Of a DNA stretch of 64,000 nucleotides, positions 19,470 to 28,185 are shown in pieces; within the stretch, counting starts at the first letter, position 1; each line of letters opens with the position of its first letter. A program made the position numbers and the translations under genes. The stretch spans positions 41,843 to 105,842 of the forward strand of contig NZ_JAECZC010000027.1 in the NCBI RefSeq assembly GCF_016056305.1, given 5' to 3'. The notes under the pieces were generated by a model. It was given only the letters and a program-made list of their open reading frames with translations, did no database searches and had not been told where the DNA came from. The stretch comes from Amazonocrinis nigriterrae CENA67. Lineage in GTDB: Bacteria > Cyanobacteriota > Cyanobacteriia > Cyanobacteriales > Nostocaceae.

Positions 19470-20240
19470 ATGTCAATTATTGCGCTCAGAGCATGGTATC
19501 TTCAGGATTATGAACCGATCGCAGAACTGGAAAAACGCCCACCAGACATCCGCCTCAGTAAAAAAAGTCTACTGAGATCGGGATTAAGAGCGGATTTTTT
19601 AGAAGACAGCGACGAAGTTAAGCAATCAACTTGGTTTGGGCGCTATCTGGAAGGGGAAAATATAGAATTTTATATTGAAGGTAGTGGTGGCTATTGTGTA
19701 GCCAACATTGACTTAATCAGTCATGAAATTTATTTCACTAAGCAAGCGTTGTTGGCTCAGTTAGAACCTATCATTTTTTTATGCTATCAAATTGAGTATG
19801 CCCCAGCCAGGGATGCCTTAAAAGAGGGACTAGAAAAAACTTTGGCAGCTTTGAATTTGCGATCGCGCCTACCCTTAACATTAGTAGAATCTTATCGTCC
19901 TAGTGATGCTCCTCTACGGCTAAATCGTACGATGATGCGAAAAATTCGTAAGAGTTTGTTGTTTATTGCAGACACTACACCTATTGCTAGTATTACAGGT
20001 AAAGAAACTACTCAATTAATTCCGAGCCCAAATGTCTGTGTAGAAATTGGCTATGCGATTCAAAGTAAGCGTTCAGAACAAATTTTGTTAGCGCAGATGC
20101 AACGCCCAGACATCGAAGGACAATTTCCTTTTGATTTACCTACACAACAAATTCTGCAATTCAAAGATAGCAAAGAACTAAACAAAATCCTCAAACCAGC
20201 CATTGAAAATCAGCTAGCAAGATTCAAATTGTTTTTTTGA
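19470..20240 (+). CDS. Protein with a C-terminal TIR/NDT-like nucleotide-binding domain
   Basis: A 256-residue soluble protein. The C-terminal half carries KSLLFIADTTP (about 161-171), PNVCVEIGYAIQSKRSEQILLAQMQ (about 188-212) and FPFDLPTQQILQF (about 219-231). The N-V-x-x-E-x-G-Y-A motif with a following re-entrant strand and F-P-F-D is what TIR-like and nucleoside-deoxyribosyltransferase-like domains show around their catalytic Glu. Such domains often cleave NAD or nucleotides. The N-terminal half (MSIIALRAWYLQDYEPIAELEK...) is not assigned; it has SGGYCVANIDLISHEIYFTKQ. The assignment is by motif only. It is a single gene, and no partner is evident. A defence or NAD-metabolism role is inference. 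Confidence 0.65.
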   Translation: MSIIALRAWYLQDYEPIAELEKRPPDIRLSKKSLLRSGLRADFLEDSDEVKQSTWFGRYLEGENIEFYIEGSGGYCVANIDLISHEIYFTKQALLAQLEPIIFLCYQIEYAPARDALKEGLEKTLAALNLRSRLPLTLVESYRPSDAPLRLNRTMMRKIRKSLLFIADTTPIASITGKETTQLIPSPNVCVEIGYAIQSKRSEQILLAQMQRPDIEGQFPFDLPTQQILQFKDSKELNKILKPAIENQLARFKLFF

Positions 20241-20542
20241 AACTCTAGTATTTGGTAATTGGTAATTGGATTCTACTATTACCCATTACCCATTATATTA
20301 TGTCCGCTTAATTACTTATTAAACCGTAAGAACCCCACCCCACCAAAGCTACGCTTTGTTTCCCCTCCCCGTTCACGGGGAGGGGTTAGGGGTGGGGTGC
20401 AATGACTGTGGGAATCATAACTAATTAACCGGACTTGATATTACCCATTACCCATTACCTATTACCAGGTAAACCAACTATATCGTAAGTCATTAGCCGA
20501 ACTTGATATCAAACACTTTGCTCCTTTCATATTTTTCCATAC
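20241..20542. other. Intergenic between convergent genes, filled by repeats
   Basis: It contains ACCCATT-type STRRs on both sides of a MITE-like element (20294-20443). A further isolated end-like motif (GTCATTAGCCGAACTTGATATC) lies at 20489-20510. Confidence 0.65.
20294..20443. mobile_element. MITE-like element, copy 2 (best preserved)
   Basis: About 150 bp with terminal inverted repeats: TATTATGTCCGCTTAATTA at the left, and TAATTAACCGGACTTGATAT at the right, complementary with a few mismatches. The core is a GC-rich palindrome (CCCCACCCCACC ... GGGGTGGGG) around AAAGCTACGCTTT. Related copies are at 5401-5546 and, partly, 40878-40960. No coding capacity. It has inserted into or next to ACCCATT STRRs. 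Confidence 0.75.
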
Positions 20543-21400
20543 TCAAAATAAACGAACAGGCTTATTTTGTAACTGGGAAGAAATTAATTTTACCCGCTCA
20601 ACGACATCAATCATATATTTATAATCTGGTACTTTTCCATTAGGAACATAGCCTACTTCTTGAGCCAAAACCGCAGGAACTTCACTCAAAACTTTGCGGA
20701 TATATTCTTGACGGTTGCGTTCTACAGTAGATCCAATCAAAACTACACCAGGGGGAACATAGTGAGGATCTGTGTAGAGGATGCGAAACTCTGTTTGGCG
20801 TAACTGGGGACTGTAGAGATCCAATTCTGCTTTCGAGATAGCCCCAGCGTCAGCTTTGCCTTCAGCCACTAATTCTAAAATGTTTTTGGGTGTAGGTGCA
20901 GATAATATCTCAGCCAGTGTCAACCCATAAAGATTGTAAAGCGGTAAATAATATCCTGTTGCTGAACCTGGTTGACCTAAAGCTACTGTTTTACCTTGTA
21001 GCTGTTTTAAGTCTTGAATTGGACTGTCTTTGCGAACGACTAATACTGAGCGCAAATTACTCACACCCACTAAAGGTAATACAGGTATATACTGATAACG
21101 AGCGATCGCCACAGCGGCTAATCCTGGCGGTGCAAATACCAATGACCAAGCTTGAGATGATAGGCGTTCAATAGCTTTATTTTCATTGAAAGCAGGCTCT
21201 AGCCGAGTGCGTGCTTTTGTTTTTTGCGCCAGAATGTTACTAAATTTAGCAAATTTGTCAATTATTTCTCCACCTCCATCATAATTGATCACACCAATGG
21301 TTAACACGCCCTCAGACTTTGGTGTTGATTTGCATCCAGTAACCGTACAACATAGCAGCTGTAAAATAAACAAACGACGTGAAAATTTCCCAGACATCAT
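20543..21400 (-). CDS. PhnD-like phosphate/phosphonate-type substrate-binding lipoprotein
   Basis: A 285-residue binding protein. The N-terminus has Arg-Arg, a hydrophobic stretch and a lipobox VTGC with the lipid-modified Cys at residue 23. It should therefore be a membrane-anchored lipoprotein facing the periplasm. The PhnD fold shows in LTIGVINYDGGGEI, the ARTRLEPAFNENKAIE segment, LVFAPPGLAAVAIARY, DLKQLQGKTVALGQPGSATGYYLPLYNL and EGKADAGAISKAELD. No ABC permease or ATPase gene is nearby. Instead it is divergent from a haem-c HAMP protein, which suggests a ligand-sensing role rather than transport. The ligand is unknown. PhnD-like proteins without transport partners are often part of signalling systems. 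Confidence 0.88.
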   Translation of the reverse strand: MMSGKFSRRLFILQLLCCTVTGCKSTPKSEGVLTIGVINYDGGGEIIDKFAKFSNILAQKTKARTRLEPAFNENKAIERLSSQAWSLVFAPPGLAAVAIARYQYIPVLPLVGVSNLRSVLVVRKDSPIQDLKQLQGKTVALGQPGSATGYYLPLYNLYGLTLAEILSAPTPKNILELVAEGKADAGAISKAELDLYSPQLRQTEFRILYTDPHYVPPGVVLIGSTVERNRQEYIRKVLSEVPAVLAQEVGYVPNGKVPDYKYMIDVVERVKLISSQLQNKPVRLF

Positions 21401-21571
21401 TAATTATGGTTCAGAAAATTATTTGAATCTCAAAGTTTAACTAGATAGTTATTTGCTGACAAAAATTAACATTTATTGATTTTTTGAGTGGTATTTTTAT
21501 AGTAGTTATCAGCGACATTTAGATTAATTCAAATCTTAGTTTCCTTTGTATAGTTTGATGAATTCAATAAT

Positions 21572-22474
21572 ATGTTAAAAAACTTAAAAATTGGTACTAA
21601 ATTTAACTTAATTTTGATGCTGGTTTTTCTAGTCAGCATTTTTGTAACTGGTCTAGCCTTATCCAGAGTACTGGAGCAGAGAGCGCAAAATGAAGTGACT
21701 TCTCAAGCGCTGATTTTGATCAAAACGATGAACTCTGTTAGAAGTTATACACAAAATCGGATAAATGGTCTGCTAGCACCTAGGTTAGCTACGGAGCCAG
21801 CCTTTATTCCAGAAACAGTACCCGCGTTTTCAGCTACAGAAGTATTTGAGTATCTACGTAAAAACCCTGAATACGAAAATTTTCTTTATAAAGAAGCAAC
21901 TCTTAATCCCACCAATTTGCGGGATAAAGCAGATAATTTTGAAGCTAAACTGGTTGAGCAGTTCCGCCAAAACCCCAAGACTCCAGAAATTTCTGGCTTC
22001 CGTGACTTTCCCGACGGTCAGGTATTTTATATTGCCCGACCATTAGCTGTTACACAACAAAGCTGCTTGCAATGCCATTCTACACCTGACCAAGCTCCTA
22101 AAAGTCTATTGGCAACTTATGGCACAGAAAATGGTTTTGGTTGGAAACTCAACGATATTATTGCTGCTCAAATAATTTCTGTCCCCTCTGAAGATGTTTT
22201 TGCCAATGCCAACCGCACTTGGAAATTGATTATGGGACTTTTAGTGGCGATTTTTGCGATCGTAGTTCTGTTAATTAATTATTTAATCAAGAAAACTGTA
22301 ATTCAGCGGATTCGGAAAATTGAAAAAATCGCTCAACAAGTCAGCACTGGTGATATGAGCGCTGATTTTGCAGAACAGTCTCACGATGAAATTGGTGGTT
22401 TAGCAGCAGCTTTTAATCGGATGAAAGCTAGTTTAGAAATAGCTATGAACCTGCTGAATCAACAAAATCACTAA
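21572..22474 (+). CDS. DUF3365 (haem c) and HAMP membrane sensor protein
   Basis: A 300-residue membrane protein. TM1 is at about 11-31 and TM2 at about 218-238. Between them is a periplasmic DUF3365 (Tll0287-like) domain with a c-type haem motif CLQCH at 165-169. After TM2 comes a HAMP domain (about 239-291, with SHDEIGGLAAAFNRMK). The protein ends right there, so it lacks its own kinase, cyclase or methyl-accepting output. It should sense redox or a small ligand and pass the signal to a partner through HAMP. The neighbours are a PhnD-like lipoprotein (divergent, 171 nt away) and a Ser/Thr kinase downstream on the other strand. That they interact is inference. Confidence 0.9.
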   Translation: MLKNLKIGTKFNLILMLVFLVSIFVTGLALSRVLEQRAQNEVTSQALILIKTMNSVRSYTQNRINGLLAPRLATEPAFIPETVPAFSATEVFEYLRKNPEYENFLYKEATLNPTNLRDKADNFEAKLVEQFRQNPKTPEISGFRDFPDGQVFYIARPLAVTQQSCLQCHSTPDQAPKSLLATYGTENGFGWKLNDIIAAQIISVPSEDVFANANRTWKLIMGLLVAIFAIVVLLINYLIKKTVIQRIRKIEKIAQQVSTGDMSADFAEQSHDEIGGLAAAFNRMKASLEIAMNLLNQQNH

Positions 22475-22506
22475 TTTGTCATTTGTCATTTGTTATTCGT
22501 AAACTG

Positions 22507-22728
22507 ATGTCATACTTAACTTCATGGCAACCATTGCCATCTAAAATTATCTGCAATGATTGTGCTTTCCATGCCTTAGTAGAAGGAATGATAGAGTGCA
22601 TTCACCCTGATGAAATTGGGGTTAATTGTTCTACGGTCATTTTCTGCAATTCATTTGAGCCAACACTCAAAATTGATAGTCCTTGTGTAACTTTTGGTAA
22701 TGATGAAACTGAGACAAATGAGGAATGA
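22507..22728 (+). CDS. Small Cys-rich protein, unknown
   Basis: 73 residues from the ATG at 22507; a longer frame starts at a TTG 24 nt upstream. Six Cys residues occur, among them IICNDCAF, MIECIHPDE, GVNCST, FCNSF and SPCVTF. The first pair is a CxxC. It could bind a metal or have a redox role, but no family is recognised. It follows the DUF3365-HAMP gene by 32 nt in the same direction, so co-transcription is likely. No clear Shine-Dalgarno. The coding call rests on length, composition and context. Confidence 0.5.
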   Translation: MSYLTSWQPLPSKIICNDCAFHALVEGMIECIHPDEIGVNCSTVIFCNSFEPTLKIDSPCVTFGNDETETNEE

Positions 22729-22778
22729 CGAATGACAAGAGCGCTATCACTAGTTAAAATACTGAATCAACTTGTAAA

Positions 22779-24101
22779 TTAAGCAAGTAAGCGTTGCTGA
22801 AATTGCTGAGCTTTTTGGGGATCGGTAATGTGTACTGCTAAAGTTTGCACAAGTTCAGTGCGAGAAATCTGAGGAGAAGTTTTTATAGCTTTTTGCACAA
22901 GAAAAGCAGCAATGGGGCCAATTAATTCAGCCAAATCTCTCTCGCATTGACGGATAAAACTGTCATTGATGATTTGGGATGATGATGTAGCCGGTAAATT
23001 CACTGGCTGGCTGGCTGGGTTGACTTGAGTTTCTTCTATAAGGAATGTTGTGCGCTTCTTCAACTCAATTTGTTGATGTCCTGGTAGATGATGCGCCAAA
23101 TTATCTATTATTGTTTGGCTATTGGGCGCTGATGCCGTAACTTTTCTTAATAATGTCCGGGCTACGGGGCCAACAATTTCCAAGAGTATATTTTCTAGGC
23201 GGTTGTACTGTTCCTGAGAAAGGATTGTGTTTTGTGAAGGCTGCGTTAGATGTGGTGCTTGAATTACAGGGTTAATAGCAGTATTGATTTGCCGAAGCGC
23301 TTCTAGAACATCTGTTGCAGACTGATAGCGTTCTCTAAAGTGATGTAGCACCATTTTAGATAGCACAGTTGCCATCCCAGGACTGACATTTGTCAGATGT
23401 TGCCAAACAATTTCTCCTGTTTCTAAATCTTCCTCAAGTTGCCGAGGATGCATCCCCGTGAGTGCTTGGATACAAATAATACCTAGAGAATAAATATCAC
23501 TGTTGGGACGGGGTTTGCCTCGACCCTGTTCTGTAGACATATATCCTGGCGTACCGATCGCAATTGTAGTAGCCATGTGTCCTAAAGCTGTCAACAGTTG
23601 AGATTGGATTTGCTTAACCGCGCCAAAGTCAATTAACACCAGCTTGCTATCTACTTGCCGTCTAATGATATTTTCCGGCTTGATATCTCGATGGATGACA
23701 TTCTGACTGTGAATAAACTTGAGAACTTCCAAGACCTGGTGCAGAAGTTGCATAACTTGGTCTTCTGTCCACCTTTGACCTGGTAAAAGTTCTGCTGCAA
23801 GAGAACGCCCATCAATAAACTCTTGTACCAAGAAAAATTCTTGTTGTTCTTCAAAGTAGGCTAAAAGCCGAGGAATTTGGTCATGATGCCCCAGTTGTTC
23901 TAGTATTTCTGCCTCACTGGTAAATAGCCGTCTGGCAGTTTCCAGAAATTCAGGGTTGTGGGTGACAGGCTTCAGGTGCTTAACAACACACTTGGGTGAA
24001 CCTGGTCGGTGGGTGTCGCGGGCTATATAGGTTTGACCAAATCCTCCTCCACCTAAGACTTGAAGGACTTGGTAACGCCCGTCTAGTAAATTTCCTAACA
24101 T
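22779..24101 (-). CDS. Serine/threonine protein kinase with two C-terminal helical repeats
   Basis: A 440-residue Hanks-type kinase that phosphorylates Ser/Thr on proteins with ATP. The glycine loop LGGGGFGQTY is at 16-25, the ATP Lys41 in VVKHLK, the catalytic HRDIKPEN at 137-144, DFG at 158-160 and GTPGYMSTEQ in the activation segment. After the kinase (about 275), two related helical modules follow: ILLEIVGPVARTLLRKVTASA (about 305-325) and ERDLAELIGPIAAFLVQKAIK (about 388-408). This DUF8082-type arrangement is common in cyanobacterial kinases. No transmembrane segment. It follows a lipoprotein gene by 66 nt on the same strand, so they may form an operon, and it is convergent with the haem-HAMP gene. 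Confidence 0.93.
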   Translation of the reverse strand: MLGNLLDGRYQVLQVLGGGGFGQTYIARDTHRPGSPKCVVKHLKPVTHNPEFLETARRLFTSEAEILEQLGHHDQIPRLLAYFEEQQEFFLVQEFIDGRSLAAELLPGQRWTEDQVMQLLHQVLEVLKFIHSQNVIHRDIKPENIIRRQVDSKLVLIDFGAVKQIQSQLLTALGHMATTIAIGTPGYMSTEQGRGKPRPNSDIYSLGIICIQALTGMHPRQLEEDLETGEIVWQHLTNVSPGMATVLSKMVLHHFRERYQSATDVLEALRQINTAINPVIQAPHLTQPSQNTILSQEQYNRLENILLEIVGPVARTLLRKVTASAPNSQTIIDNLAHHLPGHQQIELKKRTTFLIEETQVNPASQPVNLPATSSSQIINDSFIRQCERDLAELIGPIAAFLVQKAIKTSPQISRTELVQTLAVHITDPQKAQQFQQRLLA

Positions 24102-24167
24102 TGTATGATTTGTGCCTAAGTCCTTATTTTACTAGGTCTTTTCTTATGCTAAAACTTCTCAATTGAC

Positions 24168-24689
24168 TTATTCTGTAGACTTCCAACGCACGTATGGACG
24201 AGAAGCAACTAGCTCCTTGTACGTAATTCCAATATACGGTGTCCCATTGACTGACTCATTGACAATAGCTGGGAGATCGACACGAAAATAAACCTTTCCA
24301 TTTCGCAACTGGAAATTGTAAAAACGAAATTCTTGCAAGCTAGCACTACCGATACAAGATGCGTAAGATTCACGTAGTATTGCTTCATATTCCACAAATC
24401 TCTCACCAGATGCTACCAATCTTGCAGAATTTGCAATCGGTCGAGTGTCGGCAACAACAGTGTATTCCCCACCACCTTCAGAGATAAGTGAAATAATCCA
24501 AAGCCCAACTGTCTTAGGGCATGTTCCCGCTTGAGATTTGATATCAAGCATGACATTTGGTTTAGATGGTGATAACTCGCTAGTCGTTGTAGTTTCCCTT
24601 TGACTTTGAATACAGGCAGTTAATATCCCTAAACTGATGATTGGAAAAACTACGGATAAGGTCAGAAGTTTTAGACTTTTATTGGACAT
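24168..24689 (-). CDS. Lipoprotein of unknown function
   Basis: 173 residues with a lipoprotein signal: a hydrophobic stretch LLTLSVVFPIISLGI and a lipobox LTAC with the modified Cys at 26. The mature part has two further Cys (GTCPKTVGLW and YASCIGSAS) and a C-terminal DLPAIVNESVNGTPYIGITY; no family recognised. It probably faces the periplasm. It precedes the Ser/Thr kinase gene on the same strand with a 66-nt gap. It could therefore be a partner of that kinase, which is inference. Confidence 0.75.
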   Translation of the reverse strand: MSNKSLKLLTLSVVFPIISLGILTACIQSQRETTTTSELSPSKPNVMLDIKSQAGTCPKTVGLWIISLISEGGGEYTVVADTRPIANSARLVASGERFVEYEAILRESYASCIGSASLQEFRFYNFQLRNGKVYFRVDLPAIVNESVNGTPYIGITYKELVASRPYVRWKSTE

Positions 24690-25314
24690 TTTTATAGTTA
24701 TCTTTAGTATGATAAAATAAACACATTTGGTCTAGCACAGGCAAGAATCCGTCGCTACTGCCATTAACTCTACGACGTAAAGTGATGCTAGCAGCAAAGG
24801 CGCGAACAACCTTTTCAAAACCATGAACTCGACAGAGTAGCGAAACCAGTAAATTAATTTAATTGTGTAAATTAGTACCTAAAGACATACGGAATTAACG
24901 CTTGGGAAGATACATCCCACTGAGGCTAGTTGCCATACCTAGACAACACCACCAATAGGTAGGATTGTTCGGTGAGGGATCGATTTGGCAAGACTGAACC
25001 TCTCTAGTTTTACTGAGTGTCGTTGAACCAAGAATCCCCCAGGATTTATCCGTTGGGAGAACGTCAAATAAGCAAAAGTATTGGCAGAATCAATTGATCA
25101 AGAATATACAGATTGATCCAGTTTGGGATTTACTGGGAACCGTCTTTGAGTAAGCAACCGTCATCATATGCGAATCAACAGTTAGGAGCGATCGCTATGA
25201 GTTAATAATTTACAACTTTCCCCAAATGCTTTTCTTGCTCCCGTATGCTTACCCTTTTCATTCTGAGGTGACGTGGTTAACATGGGTTGAACCTGTTTCA
25301 AATGATTCAATTTT
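24690..25314. other. Structured intergenic region, possible IS200/IS605 (TnpB) end relic
   Basis: About 620 bp without a convincing gene. Near 25032-25067 the sequence AGAATCCCCC, a small hairpin, then TTGGGAG and GTCAA resembles the right end of cyanobacterial IS200/IS605-family elements, where the omegaRNA of TnpB ends. The 250 nt before it are GC-richer and could be the rest of such an RNA or a different structured RNA. No tnpB is present. An ORF at 25226-25531 overlaps the next gene in another frame and is rejected. Confidence 0.4.
25033..25068 (+). mobile_element. Possible IS200/IS605 right-end relic
   Basis: GAATCCCCC ... GGGAG ... GTCAA in this spacing matches, by eye, the terminal hairpin of TnpB elements. 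Compare the intact end at 63212-63275, read on the minus strand: ATCCCCTGAC ... GTCAGGAGAGTGTCAA. Confidence 0.4.
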
Positions 25315-25569
25315 ATGCCTAGAACACCGAATGAATACGCTGTATACCTCCTTCTGGAAAGTGGACACCGCGAAGAAGTACGTTTTCCTAATATTCAGGA
25401 ATTTCAAAAGTGGTATAGCGGCGAACTCGTACCCAAGTCTGCTTCCAATGACTTTATTAGCGTACCGATCAAGAATATACAAGGGGAGTATATGGTTGTA
25501 CGCCCATCTCGGATTGTGTCAATCCGGGTAGAACCCGTTTTTAGCTCTAGTGTTGAAAGATTCAACTAA
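25315..25569 (+). CDS. Small conserved-looking protein in operon with mltA
   Basis: 84 residues, MPRTPNEYAVYLLLESG then HREEVRFPNIQEFQKWYSG, ending VRPSRIVSIRVEPVF. It appears to be a small alpha/beta soluble protein of unknown function. Its TAA (25567-25569) is directly followed by the ATG of mltA at 25570, a zero-gap junction that strongly suggests translational coupling. That junction is the main reason to accept this frame over the two overlapping ones (25226-25531 plus, 25258-25482 minus). No Shine-Dalgarno is visible at its own start. Confidence 0.7.
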   Translation: MPRTPNEYAVYLLLESGHREEVRFPNIQEFQKWYSGELVPKSASNDFISVPIKNIQGEYMVVRPSRIVSIRVEPVFSSSVERFN

Positions 25570-26826
25570 ATGATGAGAAAAACCCTTGCTTTGGCTTCTT
25601 TAAGTCTCGGAATTGCCCTTGTAAACACAATCTGGTCAGCTGTGGCTCAGGTTCCTGTAACAATACCAGTGCCGACCAATTCTGAAATCCCGCCGTCTGT
25701 CAAGCCAAGCACTCCTGAAATACAACCGCCGCTTGTACCTGTTAACCTCGGCACTGATTGCGCCTCGCAGTACAGTTGCTTAGGATGGGATGAGCAAATT
25801 TGGGGTCAAAGCGGTAAAGTTGGCGATCGCCAGGCGTTATTGGCATCCATTGACAATAGTCTGCGTTACCTCGCAGGAAATAAGGCGGCTGAAGTGTATC
25901 AAAACTATCCAGTTCCAGGAATTACACTTGACCGCGTACGTCGCAGCTTAGTACGTTTCCGTCAACTGGTAGTCAGTGCCAAATCTCCGGCACAACTGCA
26001 AGCTGCTGTGCGGCGAGAGTTTGTTTTTTACAAATCTGTGGGCAATGATGGCAAGGGTACAGTAAAATTCACTGCATACTACGAGCCTGTTTATACTGCA
26101 AGTAGAGTAAAAACTTCAGTATACAAATATCCCCTTTATCGTTTACCGTCAGATTTCGATCAATGGGCGAAACCCCACCCTAAACGAATTGAATTGGAAG
26201 GTAAAGATGGTTTGCTAGGCAATAAAAGCCGATTGCATGGTTTAGAAATGCTTTGGTTCCGCGATCGCCTGGATGCATACATGATACACATCCAAGGTTC
26301 TGCCCAAATTCAGTTAACTAATGGCAAAAGAACCTCTGTTAGCTACGCAGGTGGAACAGATTACCCCTGGACTAGTATCGGCAAAGAACTGGCGAAAGAT
26401 GGCAAACTGCCATTAGATGGATTGACAATGCCACGTTTAATTAGTTATTTTCACCAACACCCGCAGGAGTTGAGTAATTATCTACCGCGTTGGGAAAGGT
26501 TTGTGTTTTTCAGTGAAAATGGCGCTGGACAAGCTACAGGTAGCCTGAATGTGCCAGTTACACCAGAGCGTTCCATTGCTACAGATAAGTCTCTCATGCC
26601 ACCGGGAGCATTAGCGCTAATTTATAATTCATTTCCCTATCCTGCTGGTTCCGGTAGATTAGAATCTCGTACTGTTAGCCGCTATGTACTCGATCAAGAT
26701 ACAGGTAGCGCCATCAAAGGGCCAGGACGAGTAGACTATTTCATGGGATCTGGTAAATTAGCAGGCGATCGCGCCGGTATCACAGGCGGCAATGGTTCAC
26801 TATATTATTTGCTGCTGAAAGAATAA
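25570..26826 (+). CDS. mltA: Membrane-bound lytic murein transglycosylase A
   Basis: 418 residues. A Sec signal peptide covers about 1-27 ([20 protein letters not shown]). A Pro-rich linker leads to the MltA domain (about 140-300; [58 protein letters not shown]) and a C-terminal 3D domain with the Asp-rich core ([21 protein letters not shown] and [12 protein letters not shown]). The enzyme cleaves the MurNAc-GlcNAc bond of peptidoglycan, leaving a 1,6-anhydro-muramyl end. It acts in the periplasm in cell-wall turnover. No lipobox is obvious, so it may be soluble rather than anchored. Its start is coupled to the small gene upstream. STRRs follow the stop. Confidence 0.95.
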   Translation: MMRKTLALASLSLGIALVNTIWSAVAQVPVTIPVPTNSEIPPSVKPSTPEIQPPLVPVNLGTDCASQYSCLGWDEQIWGQSGKVGDRQALLASIDNSLRYLAGNKAAEVYQNYPVPGITLDRVRRSLVRFRQLVVSAKSPAQLQAAVRREFVFYKSVGNDGKGTVKFTAYYEPVYTASRVKTSVYKYPLYRLPSDFDQWAKPHPKRIELEGKDGLLGNKSRLHGLEMLWFRDRLDAYMIHIQGSAQIQLTNGKRTSVSYAGGTDYPWTSIGKELAKDGKLPLDGLTMPRLISYFHQHPQELSNYLPRWERFVFFSENGAGQATGSLNVPVTPERSIATDKSLMPPGALALIYNSFPYPAGSGRLESRTVSRYVLDQDTGSAIKGPGRVDYFMGSGKLAGDRAGITGGNGSLYYLLLKE

Positions 26827-26830
26827 AAAA

Positions 26831-26985
26831 TTGGGAATTGGGAATTGGGAATTGGGAATTGGGAATTGGGAATTGGGAATTGGGAATTGGGAAAAAGAGA
26901 ATTGGATTCTACTATTAGTCATCACATCTCACCCATTACCCATTACCCATTACCCATTACCCATTACCCAGTCCCCAGTCCCTAG
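26831..26985. repeat. Paired STRRs: (TTGGGAA)9 and (ACCCATT)n
   Basis: Nine perfect TTGGGAA heptamers occupy 26831-26893. About 40 nt later come five to six ACCCATT heptamers (26933-26970) and AGTCCCC copies. The two families are nearly complementary and could form a long imperfect hairpin between mltA and the convergent gene. Confidence 0.9.
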
Positions 26986-27851
26986 TATGGTGGATAACCA
27001 AAATCATCTTCATCAGCGTAAATGTAGGAACTGGAAACGCCAGCCATTGCCATTTTGGATGATTCTACTTTTACGGGTTCCTTACCAAATTCTTTGTATT
27101 CTTCAAAAGCCTTGCAGATAATTGCAGATTCTGGGGAATCCGAGGCAATCAGATATTGTGTCAACGTTCCCACTGTGGGATGTTTGAAATCCACAGTTGA
27201 AGCTACCAAAGCAATATTCGGTTCAATCCCTCTTTCTTCACACTCAATTATCGGGCAAAAAATCCCGTGCGCGTGGAATAGTGGGCCTTTTGGTGTTAAG
27301 GGTTGTTTGCGATATATGGCATAAGCTTTTTCTAGTTCCGCAACAAACCCACTCACAACTTTCCCTTGTTGGTACTCACAGTAACTTTTGCTGAAACTTG
27401 CTCCTGCTGCACCATTGAGAGTTAATTGCAGTGGGGATTCATGTAAAAACTTTTTATTTGCTCCTACTAAAAAAATTAGATAGCGAGTAAAGGTTTTAAA
27501 TTTAAGTTTGTCTGCTAAAAAAGCATCATAATTATCTTTGAGTGTACCCAGTTTCAGACCAGTTTCTCTGTCTTTGACAGACAAAGGGCCTCGACGTACT
27601 ATGACTAACTGGGGAGTAGTGGTCATAAAAACAGTTTCCACGCCAGAGCTAAATTCATGCTCTACCTGCTGCCAGTTATCATCTGGTTGAAAACCAACAG
27701 CTTGGGCATTATCCAGCTTAATCGCCAACCCGTGGGGCTGGATGCCATCTGTGCCATACCGAGGATTAATCATCTGACACCAGGGGATGACTTGAGAAGG
27801 CGGTGCATTAAATTTTTCATCCTCAAAGTCGAACTTAGCAGATGCTTTCAT
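26982..27851 (-). CDS. DUF5895-like hypothetical protein
   Basis: A 289-residue soluble protein common in filamentous cyanobacteria, of unknown function, similar in my recollection to DUF5895. Features are [27 protein letters not shown] near the start (about 20-46), [23 protein letters not shown] (about 76-98) and [23 protein letters not shown] in the second half. The last 15 residues are acidic and Tyr-rich ([17 protein letters not shown]). No signal peptide or membrane segments. The IPW...NPRYG motif is typical of proteins encoded on accessory DNA. Its 3' end touches the STRR region after mltA. Family name moderately sure; function unknown. Confidence 0.75.
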   Translation of the reverse strand: MKASAKFDFEDEKFNAPPSQVIPWCQMINPRYGTDGIQPHGLAIKLDNAQAVGFQPDDNWQQVEHEFSSGVETVFMTTTPQLVIVRRGPLSVKDRETGLKLGTLKDNYDAFLADKLKFKTFTRYLIFLVGANKKFLHESPLQLTLNGAAGASFSKSYCEYQQGKVVSGFVAELEKAYAIYRKQPLTPKGPLFHAHGIFCPIIECEERGIEPNIALVASTVDFKHPTVGTLTQYLIASDSPESAIICKAFEEYKEFGKEPVKVESSKMAMAGVSSSYIYADEDDFGYPPY

Positions 27852-28185
27852 CGTTTTAGGCTATCAAAGGTTTTGCTAAACAAGTTTATCAGTATGGGGA
27901 AAAAGTGGCACTTCAGTATCAAGAGATGCTTTTCTAGAATAATACTTTTGTACCATCTAATTGGCAGATAACGCACGTTCAGCAAGCAGATTTTAACAAT
28001 AGCTTAAAAATTATCCAATAGCCATCTTGAGCAGAAAAGCAGGAGTGAATGAATTTGTATCAGTGATTGTGTGAAATGGTATGAGCTGAATTTTTCAGCA
28101 GATTTACACAATTTTTAGGTGTAGAGAGTGCGATCGCTCGCTTCAAACCAACTTTTTCGGGATAATAGCTGTATCAAAATCCCGG
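27852..28185. other. Divergent intergenic region
   Basis: 330 bp between divergent genes, with one HIP1 site (28131-28138). No gene, hairpin or repeat worth calling. Confidence 0.5.

Noticed and set aside
25226..25531. 101-codon plus-strand ORF
   Set aside because: Overlaps the 84-codon gene that is directly coupled to mltA; sequence is not protein-like.
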